Origin: Ensifer adhaerens
GTDB lineage: Bacteria; Pseudomonadota; Alphaproteobacteria; Rhizobiales; Rhizobiaceae
DNA length: 64,000 bases
Direction of reading: 5' to 3'
NCBI RefSeq assembly: GCF_002940685.1
Contig: NZ_PNFP01000014.1
Location: 1-64,000 of the forward strand
The notes under the pieces are model-generated. The model did not search any database. It was not told the DNA's origin and saw nothing but the letters and a program-made list of their open reading frames with translations. Positions 35,120 to 43,325 of the stretch are shown here, piece after piece. The translations under genes and the position numbers were made by a program. Each line of letters begins with the position of its first letter. Within the stretch, counting starts at the first letter, position 1.

Positions 35120-35560
35120 ACCCATTGGGGCAATCGCCATAGCGCAAACGAGTGATTTTGAACGATCTCGGCGAACAAAATTTTCTGCGACCTGTGCAGA
35201 GCGTATGCGGCGCCTTTGGGTCGCGCGGCGCAGTCGATGCTACTCGACCGATGTCTGCCGAGACATCTCGTTTTTTTCGTGCGGGTAGACGGTCTCCCCG
35301 ATTGGGGTCGCAGCGATCGTCTTAATCTGTTCGGCCAGATCCGCAAGTTTTTGCGCAAGGTGTTGGAGTTCGGCCGTGGAGTTCGTGCCCTTGGGGGCAT
35401 CTTCGACGCTACGTTCGTGCACGCTCTCGTCCTTCTTTCCGTTGGACTTGGGAACTCAGTATATTTCCATTTACGCATATAAGGCTACAACTCAGTGCGA
35501 TTGTTTGTCCGTTTTCGTCGCGGCGAGCAAACGGCACCCCTCACTTTGATCACGACACGG
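35120..35560. repeat. Dispersed repeat carrying a small gene, copy 2
   Basis: Matches 19480-19900 in order and orientation: same small gene, leader and GTCGCGGCGAGC block. At about 35,560 the homology switches directly into the toxin relic, so about 0.7 kb present near 20 kb is missing here. Confidence 0.6.
35240..35422 (-). CDS. Small 60-aa protein, copy of 19588
   Basis: Starts GTG 35422 with the same AAGGA ribosome site. The helix AELQHLAQKLADLAEQIKTI and ATPIGETV are kept, while the tail differs (YPHEKNEMSRQTSVE). Conserved length and frame in two otherwise decayed repeats argue that the protein is functional. Its role is unknown. Confidence 0.5.
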   Translation of the reverse strand: MHERSVEDAPKGTNSTAELQHLAQKLADLAEQIKTIAATPIGETVYPHEKNEMSRQTSVE

Positions 35561-35561
35561 G

Positions 35562-35772
35562 CCGAGCAGATAGGCGAACATCCAGTACTTAACGGCGTTT
35601 GCCAAAACGATCGAACGATGCAGGTTGTCGTCGAGCCGCTTCTTGAACACGCCGCCATCATCAGCCTGTCCGCGTGCGACTTGCTCAATCCTTGCAAAGG
35701 GCCTCGTCCGAGATCCGCGCCTTCCTCGCTGCCTTGGAAAACCACGCCGTTTTTGAAAGTCCGTTCTGACAT
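35562..35772 (-). pseudogene. Relic of the RelE/HigB-type toxin, copy 3
   Basis: From ATG 35772 it starts MSERTFK, then an insertion in the A-run shifts the frame. In other frames KxxWFSKAARKARISDEAL and LDDNLHRSIVLAK are still readable. It is truncated at the join to the small-protein repeat and has no antitoxin gene. Clearly dead. Confidence 0.65.
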
Positions 35773-35883
35773 CGCTTCATAGCGCTGGCGGAGACTGCGC
35801 TGCTTCCCATAAGCCGGAGTCCGCTAGAAGTGGGTCTCCATCGAAACGGGGATCAAAAACCTGTTGCATAGCCGCTGTTTTCC

Positions 35884-35906
35884 TATATCTTATAACTTAT
35901 AAGTTA
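35884..35906. promoter_or_regulatory. GntR-type operator at the transketolase promoter
   Basis: The palindrome TAACTTATAAGTTA (35893-35906) is preceded by TATATCTTAT at 35884. It lies 20-40 bases before the first gene, overlapping -10-like hexamers. TAACTTATAA and TATATCTTAT recur in the divergent gntR/aminotransferase promoter region, which supports control by the GntR at 44089. Confidence 0.65.
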
Positions 35907-35926
35907 CAAGCAGCGGGAGCAGATCC

Positions 35927-36826
35927 TTGTCAATGCGACAGAACCCAGGCGGCCATCTTTCGGTGGCGCGCAGCCATGAACTATTGTCCGGAGAACAGCT
36001 TGCCTTCCTTCAGGAGCGCGCGCGCTTCATCAGGCTCGAGACGCTTCGGTTGATCTCGATCGCCAAGGTGGGCCACTACACCTCGGTCTTTTCCTGTGCG
36101 GAGATCTTTGCAGCGCTCTATTACGATGTGATGCGGCTCCGAAAGGGCGAGCCGGCCTTTGCCGACCGGGACCGCTTCCTGATGGGCAAGGGACATGCGG
36201 CCGTTGGCCTTTTCCCCATTCTCGCTGATCTCGGCTTCTTCGATCCCGCATGGCTTGAAAGCTATACGCGGCTCGGCAGCCCCCTCGGCGATCACCCTGA
36301 TATGACGAAGGTCCCGGGCGTCGATTTCAGCTCCGGGTCTATCGGTCATGCCCTGTCGAACGGCGTCGGCATGCTGCTTGGCGCGCGCTTCCAGCAGCGT
36401 GATTTCAATGCCTTTGTCCTGCTTGGCGACGGGGAAATGCAGGAGGGCCAGGTCTGGGAAGCCGCCTTGTCCGCCGCCTCGCACAATCTCTCCAACCTGA
36501 TCGCCATCGTCGATCGCAACGGCTACCAGCTCGATGGCAAGGTCGACGATGTCATAGCGATAGAACCGCTTGATGAGAAATGGCGCGCCTTCGGCTGGGA
36601 GGTTCACACCGTCGACGGCCATGACCTTGAGGCGCTGACGACGCTGCTGCGCGCCGCAAAGGCCGACCGTGCCCGTACAAAGCCGTGCTGCATCATCGCC
36701 CGCACCGTGAAGGGCAAGGGCATCGACTACATGGAAACCGAACCCGGCTGGCATCTCGGCTATCTCGGTGCGGAAGATGAGGCCAAGGCCCGCGAAACGA
36801 TCCTGAACACGGTAATTTCCCAATGA
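35927..36826 (+). CDS. Transketolase, N-terminal (TPP-binding) subunit
   Basis: 299 residues. TTG 35927 has GGGAG 7 bases upstream; ATG 35933 is an alternative. The TPP motif is LLGDGEMQEGQVWEAALSAASHNLSNLIAIVDRNGYQ (G-D-G...N), and GKGHAAVGLFPILADLGF and SSGSIGHALSNGVGML line the cofactor pocket. It makes the first half of a split transketolase with the next gene (4-base overlap). Split transketolases transfer C2 units in special catabolic pathways. First gene of the long operon running to 44069. Confidence 0.92.
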   Translation: MSMRQNPGGHLSVARSHELLSGEQLAFLQERARFIRLETLRLISIAKVGHYTSVFSCAEIFAALYYDVMRLRKGEPAFADRDRFLMGKGHAAVGLFPILADLGFFDPAWLESYTRLGSPLGDHPDMTKVPGVDFSSGSIGHALSNGVGMLLGARFQQRDFNAFVLLGDGEMQEGQVWEAALSAASHNLSNLIAIVDRNGYQLDGKVDDVIAIEPLDEKWRAFGWEVHTVDGHDLEALTTLLRAAKADRARTKPCCIIARTVKGKGIDYMETEPGWHLGYLGAEDEAKARETILNTVISQ

Positions 36827-37800
36827 CCCAACTGCTTTCCAAGGACTCGTGGCAGTACCGCGAGATCAACCGCCGCGCACCCTCGCTCCCCACGCTGTCG
36901 AATGCGCTCATCGCCCTTGCCGACGCCGGCCATCCCGTCATGGCGGGCACGGCGGACCTGCAATATTCGAACGGCCTTTCCGGTTTCGCCCAGCGCTATC
37001 CGGAGCGCTTCGTGCAGTTCGGCATTTCCGAGCAGAACATGGTCTCGGCCGCCGCCGGCATGGCGACGACAGGCGTCATTCCCTATGTGGCGACCTTCGC
37101 CTCGTTCCTTGCGCTTTTGTGCTGCGAGCAGATCCGCATGGATGTCGCCTATTGCAAGCAGCCGGTCCGCCTGATCGGGCATCACACCGGCATCTCGCTC
37201 GGCTTTTACGGAACGTCCCATCATGCGACCGAAGACATTGCCATCATGCGCAGCATTGCCAACCTTGCGGTTGTCTCGACGGCGGATGGGCCGGCGCTCG
37301 ATGCGGCCCTCAGGGCGACCGTCGACTATCCGCTCCCCATCTATTTCCGCATCCACCGTGGGCACGATCCGGTCGTCTACGAGGACGGCGTCGCATTCGA
37401 ACTCGGCAAGGCGATCGTACACGGCATCGGCAAGGACATCACAATCATCGCAGCGGGTTACCCGGTGCATGGCGCCAAGCGCGCGATGGAGGAACTGAAT
37501 GCCGCAGGCCATTCCGTCGGTCTGATCGACATGCATTCGATCAAGCCGCTCGACGAGGATGCGATCATCGAGGCCTCCGCTCGTTCGAAAATAATCCTGA
37601 CGGTCGAGGAGCACAACATCCTCGGCGGCCTCGGCGGAGCCGTTGCGGAAGTGCTGGCCGAAAAGGGCAGGGGCGCCCGTCTCGTCCGGCACGGCATCCG
37701 CGACGAATACAGCCTGATCGCACCCCCCACCCATCTCTACAGGCACTACCGCCTGGACGGCGACGGCATCCGGGCCGTGGCGCTCGAGAACATTGCGTAA
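36823..37800 (+). CDS. Transketolase, C-terminal subunit
   Basis: 325 residues. ATG 36823 overlaps the previous stop (ATGA). It contains the pyrimidine-binding domain: AGTADLQYSNGL, RFVQFGISEQNMVSAAAGMATTG with the cofactor-activating Glu in SEQNM, and GFYGTSHHATEDIAIMRSI. The C-terminal domain follows with LIDMHSIKPLDEDAIIEAS and VEEHNILGGLGGAVAEVL. Together with 35927 it forms one active transketolase or a DXS-like enzyme; the His of SHHATED supports transketolase. Confidence 0.92.
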   Translation: MTQLLSKDSWQYREINRRAPSLPTLSNALIALADAGHPVMAGTADLQYSNGLSGFAQRYPERFVQFGISEQNMVSAAAGMATTGVIPYVATFASFLALLCCEQIRMDVAYCKQPVRLIGHHTGISLGFYGTSHHATEDIAIMRSIANLAVVSTADGPALDAALRATVDYPLPIYFRIHRGHDPVVYEDGVAFELGKAIVHGIGKDITIIAAGYPVHGAKRAMEELNAAGHSVGLIDMHSIKPLDEDAIIEASARSKIILTVEEHNILGGLGGAVAEVLAEKGRGARLVRHGIRDEYSLIAPPTHLYRHYRLDGDGIRAVALENIA

Positions 37801-37811
37801 GGAGAATGCCG

Positions 37812-39113
37812 ATGTCGACGAACAACGAAACGATCGCCGCGCGCGCGCAAACCGTCATACCCGGCGGCCTGTTGAGTCCCAGCCGACGCCTCGGCGCGCC
37901 GATCGCCTTCGCCAGGGCCGAGGGAGCCTATCTCTATGATGCCGATGGCAACCGCTACACCGATTATCACTGCGCCTTCGGGGCCAATGTGCTCGGCCAT
38001 CGTCCGCCCGCCGTCGCTGCCGCGATTGCCAAGACGGCCGAAAACCTCGACCTGATCGGGGCCGGCGTGCTGGAGCTGGAGGTCGAGGTGGCCGAACTGC
38101 TCGTGAACGCGATCCCCTGCGCCGACCAGGTGGCGTTTTGCAGCAGCGGCTCGGAGGCAACCTACCATGCCCTGCGTCTCGCCCGGGCCTACACCGGGCG
38201 CAAGCAGATCATCAAGTTCCAGGGCGGCTACCATGGCTGGCATGATTACGTCGCCATGAACGGTCAGTCGAGCCGCCAGATGATCGGCTCCTACGATCCG
38301 ATGTCCGACGGCATGCTGTTTGATGCCGCCCGCCACACCGCCATCCTGCCCTATAACGATGCCGGTGCCGTCGAGGACTACATCCGCCAGAACCCCGGCG
38401 AGGTTGCGGCGATCATCGTCGAGCCGATCGCGCACAATATGGGCGCGGTCATTGCCGAGAAGCAGTTCCTGTCCGACCTGCGCCGGATCACCACCGAGCA
38501 CGGTGTCGTCCTCATCTTTGACGAGGTGATCACCGGTTTCCGGCACGCGCTCGGCGGCTACCAGTCGATCGTCGGCGTCACGCCCGATCTTTCGACCTTC
38601 GGCAAGGCCGCCACGAGCGGTTATCCGATCGGCATCGTCGCCGGCCGGCGCGAGATCATGGAGCGGGTTGGCCGGACGGGCGAGGGCGCCGTCTTCATGG
38701 GCGGCACGTTCAACGGCACGCCGTCCTCGATGGCGGCCGTCAAGGCGACGATCGAGGAACTGGCCAGGCCGGGGGTCTACGAGCGGCTGTTTGAACTTGG
38801 CGCGTATCTGCGCGGCGAGATAGACGGCATCATCGCGCGGCACGGCCTGAAGGCGCAGGCCGCCGGTTTCGGTTCGGTCTGGCTCGTCTACTTCTTCGAC
38901 GGCGCGTTCCGCGACTACTCCGACCTCCTGCGCAACGACAACGATCTGGACATGCGCTTCCGGCGGGCCCTGATCGCCGGCCGGCAGGTCTTCCAGCCGC
39001 TCCAGCTCAAACGCCTCTACCTCTCGCTGAGTCACGATCGCGCCGTCCTTAACGACACGCTCGAGCTCATCGACACGACCATGGCCGGCCTCGCGCGTTC
39101 GGTCGCGGCCTGA
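37812..39113 (+). CDS. Class-III aminotransferase, glutamate-1-semialdehyde-aminomutase-like
   Basis: 433 residues. ATG 37812 has AAGGAG 7 bases upstream; ATG 37806 sits on the ribosome site, and the much longer open frame before it is a shadow of the transketolase genes. The GSA-like start IPGGLLSPSRRLGAPIAFARAEGAYLYDADGNRY and the PLP sites SSGSEATYHALRLARA, LIFDEVITGFRHA and the Lys of DLSTFGKAATSGYPIG (about 270) are intact. It differs from HemL in context, lying in an uptake operon, so transamination or mutase action on an amine substrate is inferred. Confidence 0.9.
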   Translation: MSTNNETIAARAQTVIPGGLLSPSRRLGAPIAFARAEGAYLYDADGNRYTDYHCAFGANVLGHRPPAVAAAIAKTAENLDLIGAGVLELEVEVAELLVNAIPCADQVAFCSSGSEATYHALRLARAYTGRKQIIKFQGGYHGWHDYVAMNGQSSRQMIGSYDPMSDGMLFDAARHTAILPYNDAGAVEDYIRQNPGEVAAIIVEPIAHNMGAVIAEKQFLSDLRRITTEHGVVLIFDEVITGFRHALGGYQSIVGVTPDLSTFGKAATSGYPIGIVAGRREIMERVGRTGEGAVFMGGTFNGTPSSMAAVKATIEELARPGVYERLFELGAYLRGEIDGIIARHGLKAQAAGFGSVWLVYFFDGAFRDYSDLLRNDNDLDMRFRRALIAGRQVFQPLQLKRLYLSLSHDRAVLNDTLELIDTTMAGLARSVAA

Positions 39114-39150
39114 TCTTTCAAACCTGCTCTCAAAGATAAAAGGGGAACCC

Positions 39151-40179
39151 ATGAGAACTCGGTTTTTTGCGATGATGGCGAGTGCTGCACTCGTCGTCGC
39201 ATCTCCAGCGCTGTCCCGCGACCTGACCGTCGTCGGCTTCGGTGGCGCGACGCAGGAGGCGATGCGGCAAACGCTCTTCGAGCCTTACCGGAACAAGGTC
39301 GGCACGCCGCTTCTGGAGGAATCCTATACGGGTGGCATTGCCAAGGTGAAGGCCATGGTCGAGACCGGCACGACGACCTGGGATGTCGTGCAGATGGACG
39401 AAAACGAGATGATCCTGGCCTGCGACCAGGGTCTGCTGGAGCCTTTCGATTGGGCCAGTCTGCCGAACAGCGCCGAGATCATCGCGGCGGCCAAGTCCGA
39501 TTGCGGCGTCGGCGCCTTCGTCTGGTCGAAGATCCTCGCCTATGACGGCGACAAGACGAGCGGTGTCACGTCCTGGGCGGATTTCTGGAACCTCGAGAAA
39601 TGGCCGGGAAAGCGCGGCCTGCGCAAACAGGCGCGCATGACGCTCGAAGTCGCCCTGCTCGCCGACGGCGTAAAGCCGGAGGAGCTTTACGCCGTCCTGG
39701 CGACGAAGGAAGGACAGGACCGCGCCTTTGCCAAGCTCGACGAGATCAAGCCGAGCATTCAGTGGTGGGAGAGTGGCGCGCAGCCGATGGAATGGCTGGC
39801 CTCCGGCGAGGTGACGATGACCTCGGCCTATAACGGGCGCGTCATCGCCGCAAACCAGCAGGGACGGCATTTCACGATGTCCTGGACCAACCAGCTCTAT
39901 GCAATGGACTTCTGGGCCATCCCGAAGGGCGGCAACAGGGACCAGGCGTTCGACATCGTCAACTTCATGACGAGCCCCGACCCGCAGAAGGCCTTTGCCG
40001 AGAAGATGGTCTACGGCGTGACCAATGCCAAGGCGATGGACAGCATCTCCGCCGACATCAAGCCGCAGCTTCCGACCGCCGAGGAAAACATGGCGGGCGC
40101 GCTTGCCGTCAGCACGCCGTTCTGGGTGGATCACGAAGAAGAACTTCAGCAGCGCTTCAACCGCTGGGTCGCACAATAA
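39151..40179 (+). CDS. ABC transporter substrate-binding protein 1 (PotD/AEP-like)
   Basis: 342 residues, AAGGGG ribosome site. Residues 1-23 are a Sec signal (RFFAMMASAALVVASPALS). The mature part starts DLTVVGFGGATQEAMRQTLFEPY, as in the extracellular solute-binding family 1 that serves spermidine/putrescine and 2-aminoethylphosphonate. KVKAMVETGTTTWDVVQMDEN and TDxxN-like loops fit. Its neighbour at 40191 is a paralogue with the same order of motifs. Two receptors for one permease pair imply a broad or two-ligand uptake system. Confidence 0.9.
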   Translation: MRTRFFAMMASAALVVASPALSRDLTVVGFGGATQEAMRQTLFEPYRNKVGTPLLEESYTGGIAKVKAMVETGTTTWDVVQMDENEMILACDQGLLEPFDWASLPNSAEIIAAAKSDCGVGAFVWSKILAYDGDKTSGVTSWADFWNLEKWPGKRGLRKQARMTLEVALLADGVKPEELYAVLATKEGQDRAFAKLDEIKPSIQWWESGAQPMEWLASGEVTMTSAYNGRVIAANQQGRHFTMSWTNQLYAMDFWAIPKGGNRDQAFDIVNFMTSPDPQKAFAEKMVYGVTNAKAMDSISADIKPQLPTAEENMAGALAVSTPFWVDHEEELQQRFNRWVAQ

Positions 40180-40190
40180 GGGAGGATGTC

Positions 40191-41237
40191 ATGACCTATC
40201 GTGGGTTTTTCGGCGGACTGGGCTTGCTCGCCGCCCTGGCGGGTGCACCCGCCGCTTTTGCCGATGCCGGCAAATTGACTGTCGTCGGTGCCGGCGGCGT
40301 CCTGCAGGATGCCGAGCGCAAGGCCTTCTTCGAGCCCTTCGCGGCGTCGTCCGGCGTGGCGCTTACGGAAGATTCCTATTCCGGGCAGATGGCCAAGGTG
40401 CGCGCCATGGTCGACAGCGGCAGCGTCTCCTGGGACGTCATGCAGGTGGAGCAGAACACGCTTCTATCCGGTTGCGCCGAGGGGCTTTTCGAGGAGCTTG
40501 ACTGGAGCAGGATCGGCAAACGGGAGGACTTCATTCCCGAAGCCTATAGCGATTGCGGCGTCGGCGCCTTCGTCTGGTCGATGGTGGCGAGCTACGACAA
40601 GGTGAAACTGGTGGATGGGCCGAAGAACTGGGCAGACCTTTGGAATGTCGAGAAATGGCCCGGCAAGCGCGGGTTTCGCCAGACGGCGAAGATGACGCTC
40701 GAAATCGCCCTCCTTGCCGACGGCGTTGCCAAGGACAAGGTCTATGAGGTGCTTGCCACGGACGAGGGCCAGGATCGCGCTTTCGCCAAGCTCGACGAGA
40801 TCAAGCCGTCGATCCTCTGGTGGGCGACCGGCGCGGAATCCGTCGAGCGTCTTGCCGCCGGCGACGTCGTCGCCACGGCGACCTTCAACGGCCGCGTCGC
40901 GGCGGCCAATGCCTCCGGCAAGGACTTCGCCCTCCTCTGGGACGGTCAGGTCTTCGGCATCGACTACTGGGGCATCGTGAAGGGCTCGCCCAATCGGGAG
41001 AATGCGGAGAAGTTCGTCGCCTTCGCCTCGACCGAGAGTGCCCAGGCAGCGTTCCCGCAGCACATCGCCTATGGCGTCACCAATCTTGCCGCCATTCGCG
41101 GCGTCAAGCCGGAAATCGCGAAGGATCTTCCGACGACCGAGGCGAACATGGCCACGGCGGTGGCGCTCAACACCGAGTTCTGGGCCGACCACGGCGAGGC
41201 GCTCGAGGCGAGATTTGCGACATGGCGCGCGCAATGA
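40191..41237 (+). CDS. ABC transporter substrate-binding protein 2, tandem paralogue
   Basis: 348 residues; GGGAGG precedes ATG. Signal LGLLAALAGAPAAFA. It parallels 39151 closely: LTVVGAGGVLQDAERKAFFEPF, KVRAMVDSGSVSWDVMQVEQN, VGAFVWSMVASYD, NVEKWPGKRGFRQTAKMTLE, IKPSILWWATGAESVE. Many ligand-side residues are shared (WWxTGAxxxExLAxG), so both probably bind related amines or acids. Gene duplication within an operon is the simplest origin. It overlaps the permease start by 4 bases. Confidence 0.9.
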   Translation: MTYRGFFGGLGLLAALAGAPAAFADAGKLTVVGAGGVLQDAERKAFFEPFAASSGVALTEDSYSGQMAKVRAMVDSGSVSWDVMQVEQNTLLSGCAEGLFEELDWSRIGKREDFIPEAYSDCGVGAFVWSMVASYDKVKLVDGPKNWADLWNVEKWPGKRGFRQTAKMTLEIALLADGVAKDKVYEVLATDEGQDRAFAKLDEIKPSILWWATGAESVERLAAGDVVATATFNGRVAAANASGKDFALLWDGQVFGIDYWGIVKGSPNRENAEKFVAFASTESAQAAFPQHIAYGVTNLAAIRGVKPEIAKDLPTTEANMATAVALNTEFWADHGEALEARFATWRAQ

Positions 41238-42508
41238 CGTCGGCTGTTTTCACGGGGCCGCGCATTGGCGCGGTCGACGGCCAGCAGGGGCGGGTGTCCG
41301 CCCTTGCCACCGGCTTTCGCGCCGACAGGCGGCGGCAGACGATCGGCAGCCTCTTCCTGATCGGGCCTCTCGTCGCCTTCATCGTCTTCGCCTTCGTGCT
41401 GCCGCTCGGCACGATGCTGTTCCATGCCATCAACAATCCCGAGGTCCGCAATGCCTTTCCAATGACGCTCGCCTCGCTGGAGGATTGGGACGGGACGGGC
41501 ACGCCGCCCGATGCGGCCTTCGACGCGCTGGCTGCTGACATCCGCGCGAGCGCCGATCCGAAGACCATGGCGGAGGCTGGTCGCCGGCTGAATTACGAGA
41601 TCACCGGATTCCGGAGCCTTCTTGCAAAAACGGTCCGAACGGTCCGCGCGGCGCCGGAGAAATCCGCCAGGATCCAGTTGCTCGCCATCGATGGGAACTG
41701 GGACAACCCTGCCTATTGGCGGGTCATCCAGCGCAATGGCGCACCGCTGACAGCCTTCTACCTGCTCTCGGCCGTCGACCTGCGCCCCGGGGAGAACGGC
41801 GGCGTGCAGATGGCACCGCGGGAGGAGCGGCTTTTCCTGTCGACGCTGATGCGGACTTTGACGATCAGTGCGTTGGTCACGGTGATCTGCCTCTTCGTCG
41901 CCTATCCGATCGCCAATGCCATCGTCGCCATCGGCGGTCGATTCTCGGCGATCATGCTGGCCTGCGTGCTTCTGCCCTTCTGGACGTCGCTCCTGGTGCG
42001 GACAAGCGCCTGGATCGTCATCCTGCAGAAGGAAGGCGTGGTGAACCGCCTGCTTCAGGCGCTGAACATCACGAACGCGCCGCTCGAGCTCGTCTTCAAC
42101 CGGACCGGCCTCTACATCGCGATGGTGCATATCCTGCTGCCATTCATGGTGTTGCCGCTAGTCAGCGTCATGAAGGGCATCTCGCCGTCTTATGTCAAAG
42201 CCTCCGCTTCGCTCGGCGCCGGACCCGTCACGACGTTTCTTCGGGTCTATTTGCCGCTCACGCTGCCGGGTGTCGGCGCGGGATGCCTTCTCACCTTCAT
42301 CATCTCCGCCGGCTACTACGTCACGCCCACGCTCGTCGGCGGTGCATCGGACCAGATGCTGAGCTACTTCGTGGCTTTCTATGCCAACACGACGATCAAC
42401 TGGGGCATGTCCGCCGCGCTCGGCGTCCTGCTTCTGACCTGTATCCTCGCGCTCTACGGGATTGTCGGGCGGATCGTCGGCATCGGCCGCATCGTTGGAA
42501 TGGAGTGA
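41234..42508 (+). CDS. ABC permease, PotB-like, with a large periplasmic insert
   Basis: 424 residues from ATG 41234 (ATGA overlap with the previous gene). TM1 (FLIGPLVAFIVFAFVLPLGTM) is followed by about 140 periplasmic residues (SLEDWDGTGTPPDAAF, then NPAYWRVIQRNG). The usual PotB block with five more helices comes after that, with the EAA loop YVKASASLGAGPVTTFLRVYLPLTLPG. The insert is absent from E. coli PotB and makes it about 120 residues longer, but similar ones occur in rhizobial relatives. It pairs with 42512 and the ATPase at 47788. Confidence 0.88.
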   Translation: MTSAVFTGPRIGAVDGQQGRVSALATGFRADRRRQTIGSLFLIGPLVAFIVFAFVLPLGTMLFHAINNPEVRNAFPMTLASLEDWDGTGTPPDAAFDALAADIRASADPKTMAEAGRRLNYEITGFRSLLAKTVRTVRAAPEKSARIQLLAIDGNWDNPAYWRVIQRNGAPLTAFYLLSAVDLRPGENGGVQMAPREERLFLSTLMRTLTISALVTVICLFVAYPIANAIVAIGGRFSAIMLACVLLPFWTSLLVRTSAWIVILQKEGVVNRLLQALNITNAPLELVFNRTGLYIAMVHILLPFMVLPLVSVMKGISPSYVKASASLGAGPVTTFLRVYLPLTLPGVGAGCLLTFIISAGYYVTPTLVGGASDQMLSYFVAFYANTTINWGMSAALGVLLLTCILALYGIVGRIVGIGRIVGME

Positions 42509-42511
42509 CAG

Positions 42512-43315
42512 ATGCCTGTTGCCTTGAGACGCGCACAGATCGCCTTCTGCTGCCTCGCGATGATCTTCCTGATCGGGCCGACGATTGTGATCATCCCGAT
42601 CTCCTTCAGTTCGGCCAACTTCCTGTCCTATCCGCTGCCCGGCTTTTCCCTGCAATGGTACGAGAAGATCCTGCAGCCGCAGCCCTGGATGTCGGCTCTT
42701 CTCAACAGCCTGCTCATCGGCGTCGGCGCGACGCTGGTGTCCACGGTGCTGGGCACGCTGGCAGCACTCGGCATGTCGCGCGGCCGGCTGCCGGCGCGCT
42801 CGATGATCCTGGCAGTGGTGATTTCGCCGATGATCGTGCCCGTCGTCATCAGCGGCGTCGGCATGTATTTCTTCTTCGCCAAGCTGGGTCTCGTCGCTTC
42901 CTTCCTGGGTCTCGTTCTTGCCCACGCGGTTCTGGCGGTGCCCTTCGTGCTGATCACGGTCACGGCCACACTGAAGAACTTCGACATCAATCTCGTTCGA
43001 GCAGCGGCAAGCCTCGGCGCCAGTCCGTTCCATGCCTTCCGTACGGTGACGCTGCCCCTCATCGCGCCGGGCGTCATCTCGGGCGCGCTCTTCGCTTTCG
43101 TCTTTTCGTTCGACGAGGTCGTCGTCGCGCTCTTCATCAGCGGGCCGGGCCAGCGCACTCTGCCGCGCCAGATGTTCGATGGTCTTCGGGACAATATAGA
43201 TCCGTCGATCCTGGCGATGTCGACATTGCTCGTGATCATCTCCATCGTCCTGATGGGGGGTGGGGCCTTGGCCCAGAAGCGTGCCGCCACAAACCGTTCG
43301 ACTGCCAATGTATAG
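42512..43315 (+). CDS. ABC permease, PotC-like
   Basis: 267 residues, six membrane helices of the standard PotC layout: FCCLAMIFLIGPTIVIIPISF, then VLGTLAALGMSRGRLPARS, and the EAA loop NLVRAAASLGASPFHAFRTVTLPLIAPGVISGAL. FSFDEVVVALFISGPGQRTLPRQMFDGLRDNIDP is typical of spermidine/putrescine importers. It is translationally close to the previous permease (3-base gap) and completes the membrane part of the importer. Confidence 0.92.
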   Translation: MPVALRRAQIAFCCLAMIFLIGPTIVIIPISFSSANFLSYPLPGFSLQWYEKILQPQPWMSALLNSLLIGVGATLVSTVLGTLAALGMSRGRLPARSMILAVVISPMIVPVVISGVGMYFFFAKLGLVASFLGLVLAHAVLAVPFVLITVTATLKNFDINLVRAAASLGASPFHAFRTVTLPLIAPGVISGALFAFVFSFDEVVVALFISGPGQRTLPRQMFDGLRDNIDPSILAMSTLLVIISIVLMGGGALAQKRAATNRSTANV

Positions 43316-43325
43316 AGGTGAAGGA

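Noticed and set aside
34918-35478. Minus-strand 186-aa ORF
   Set aside because: Arg/Ser/Pro-rich antiphase of the repeated small-protein gene.
36849-37811. 754-residue fusion protein ending in the aminotransferase
   Set aside because: The first part is the antiphase of the transketolase genes; the true start is ATG 37812 with its ribosome site.
40820-41233. Longer permease start
   Set aside because: It overlaps the receptor gene in another phase; the ATGA overlap at 41234 gives the normal start.
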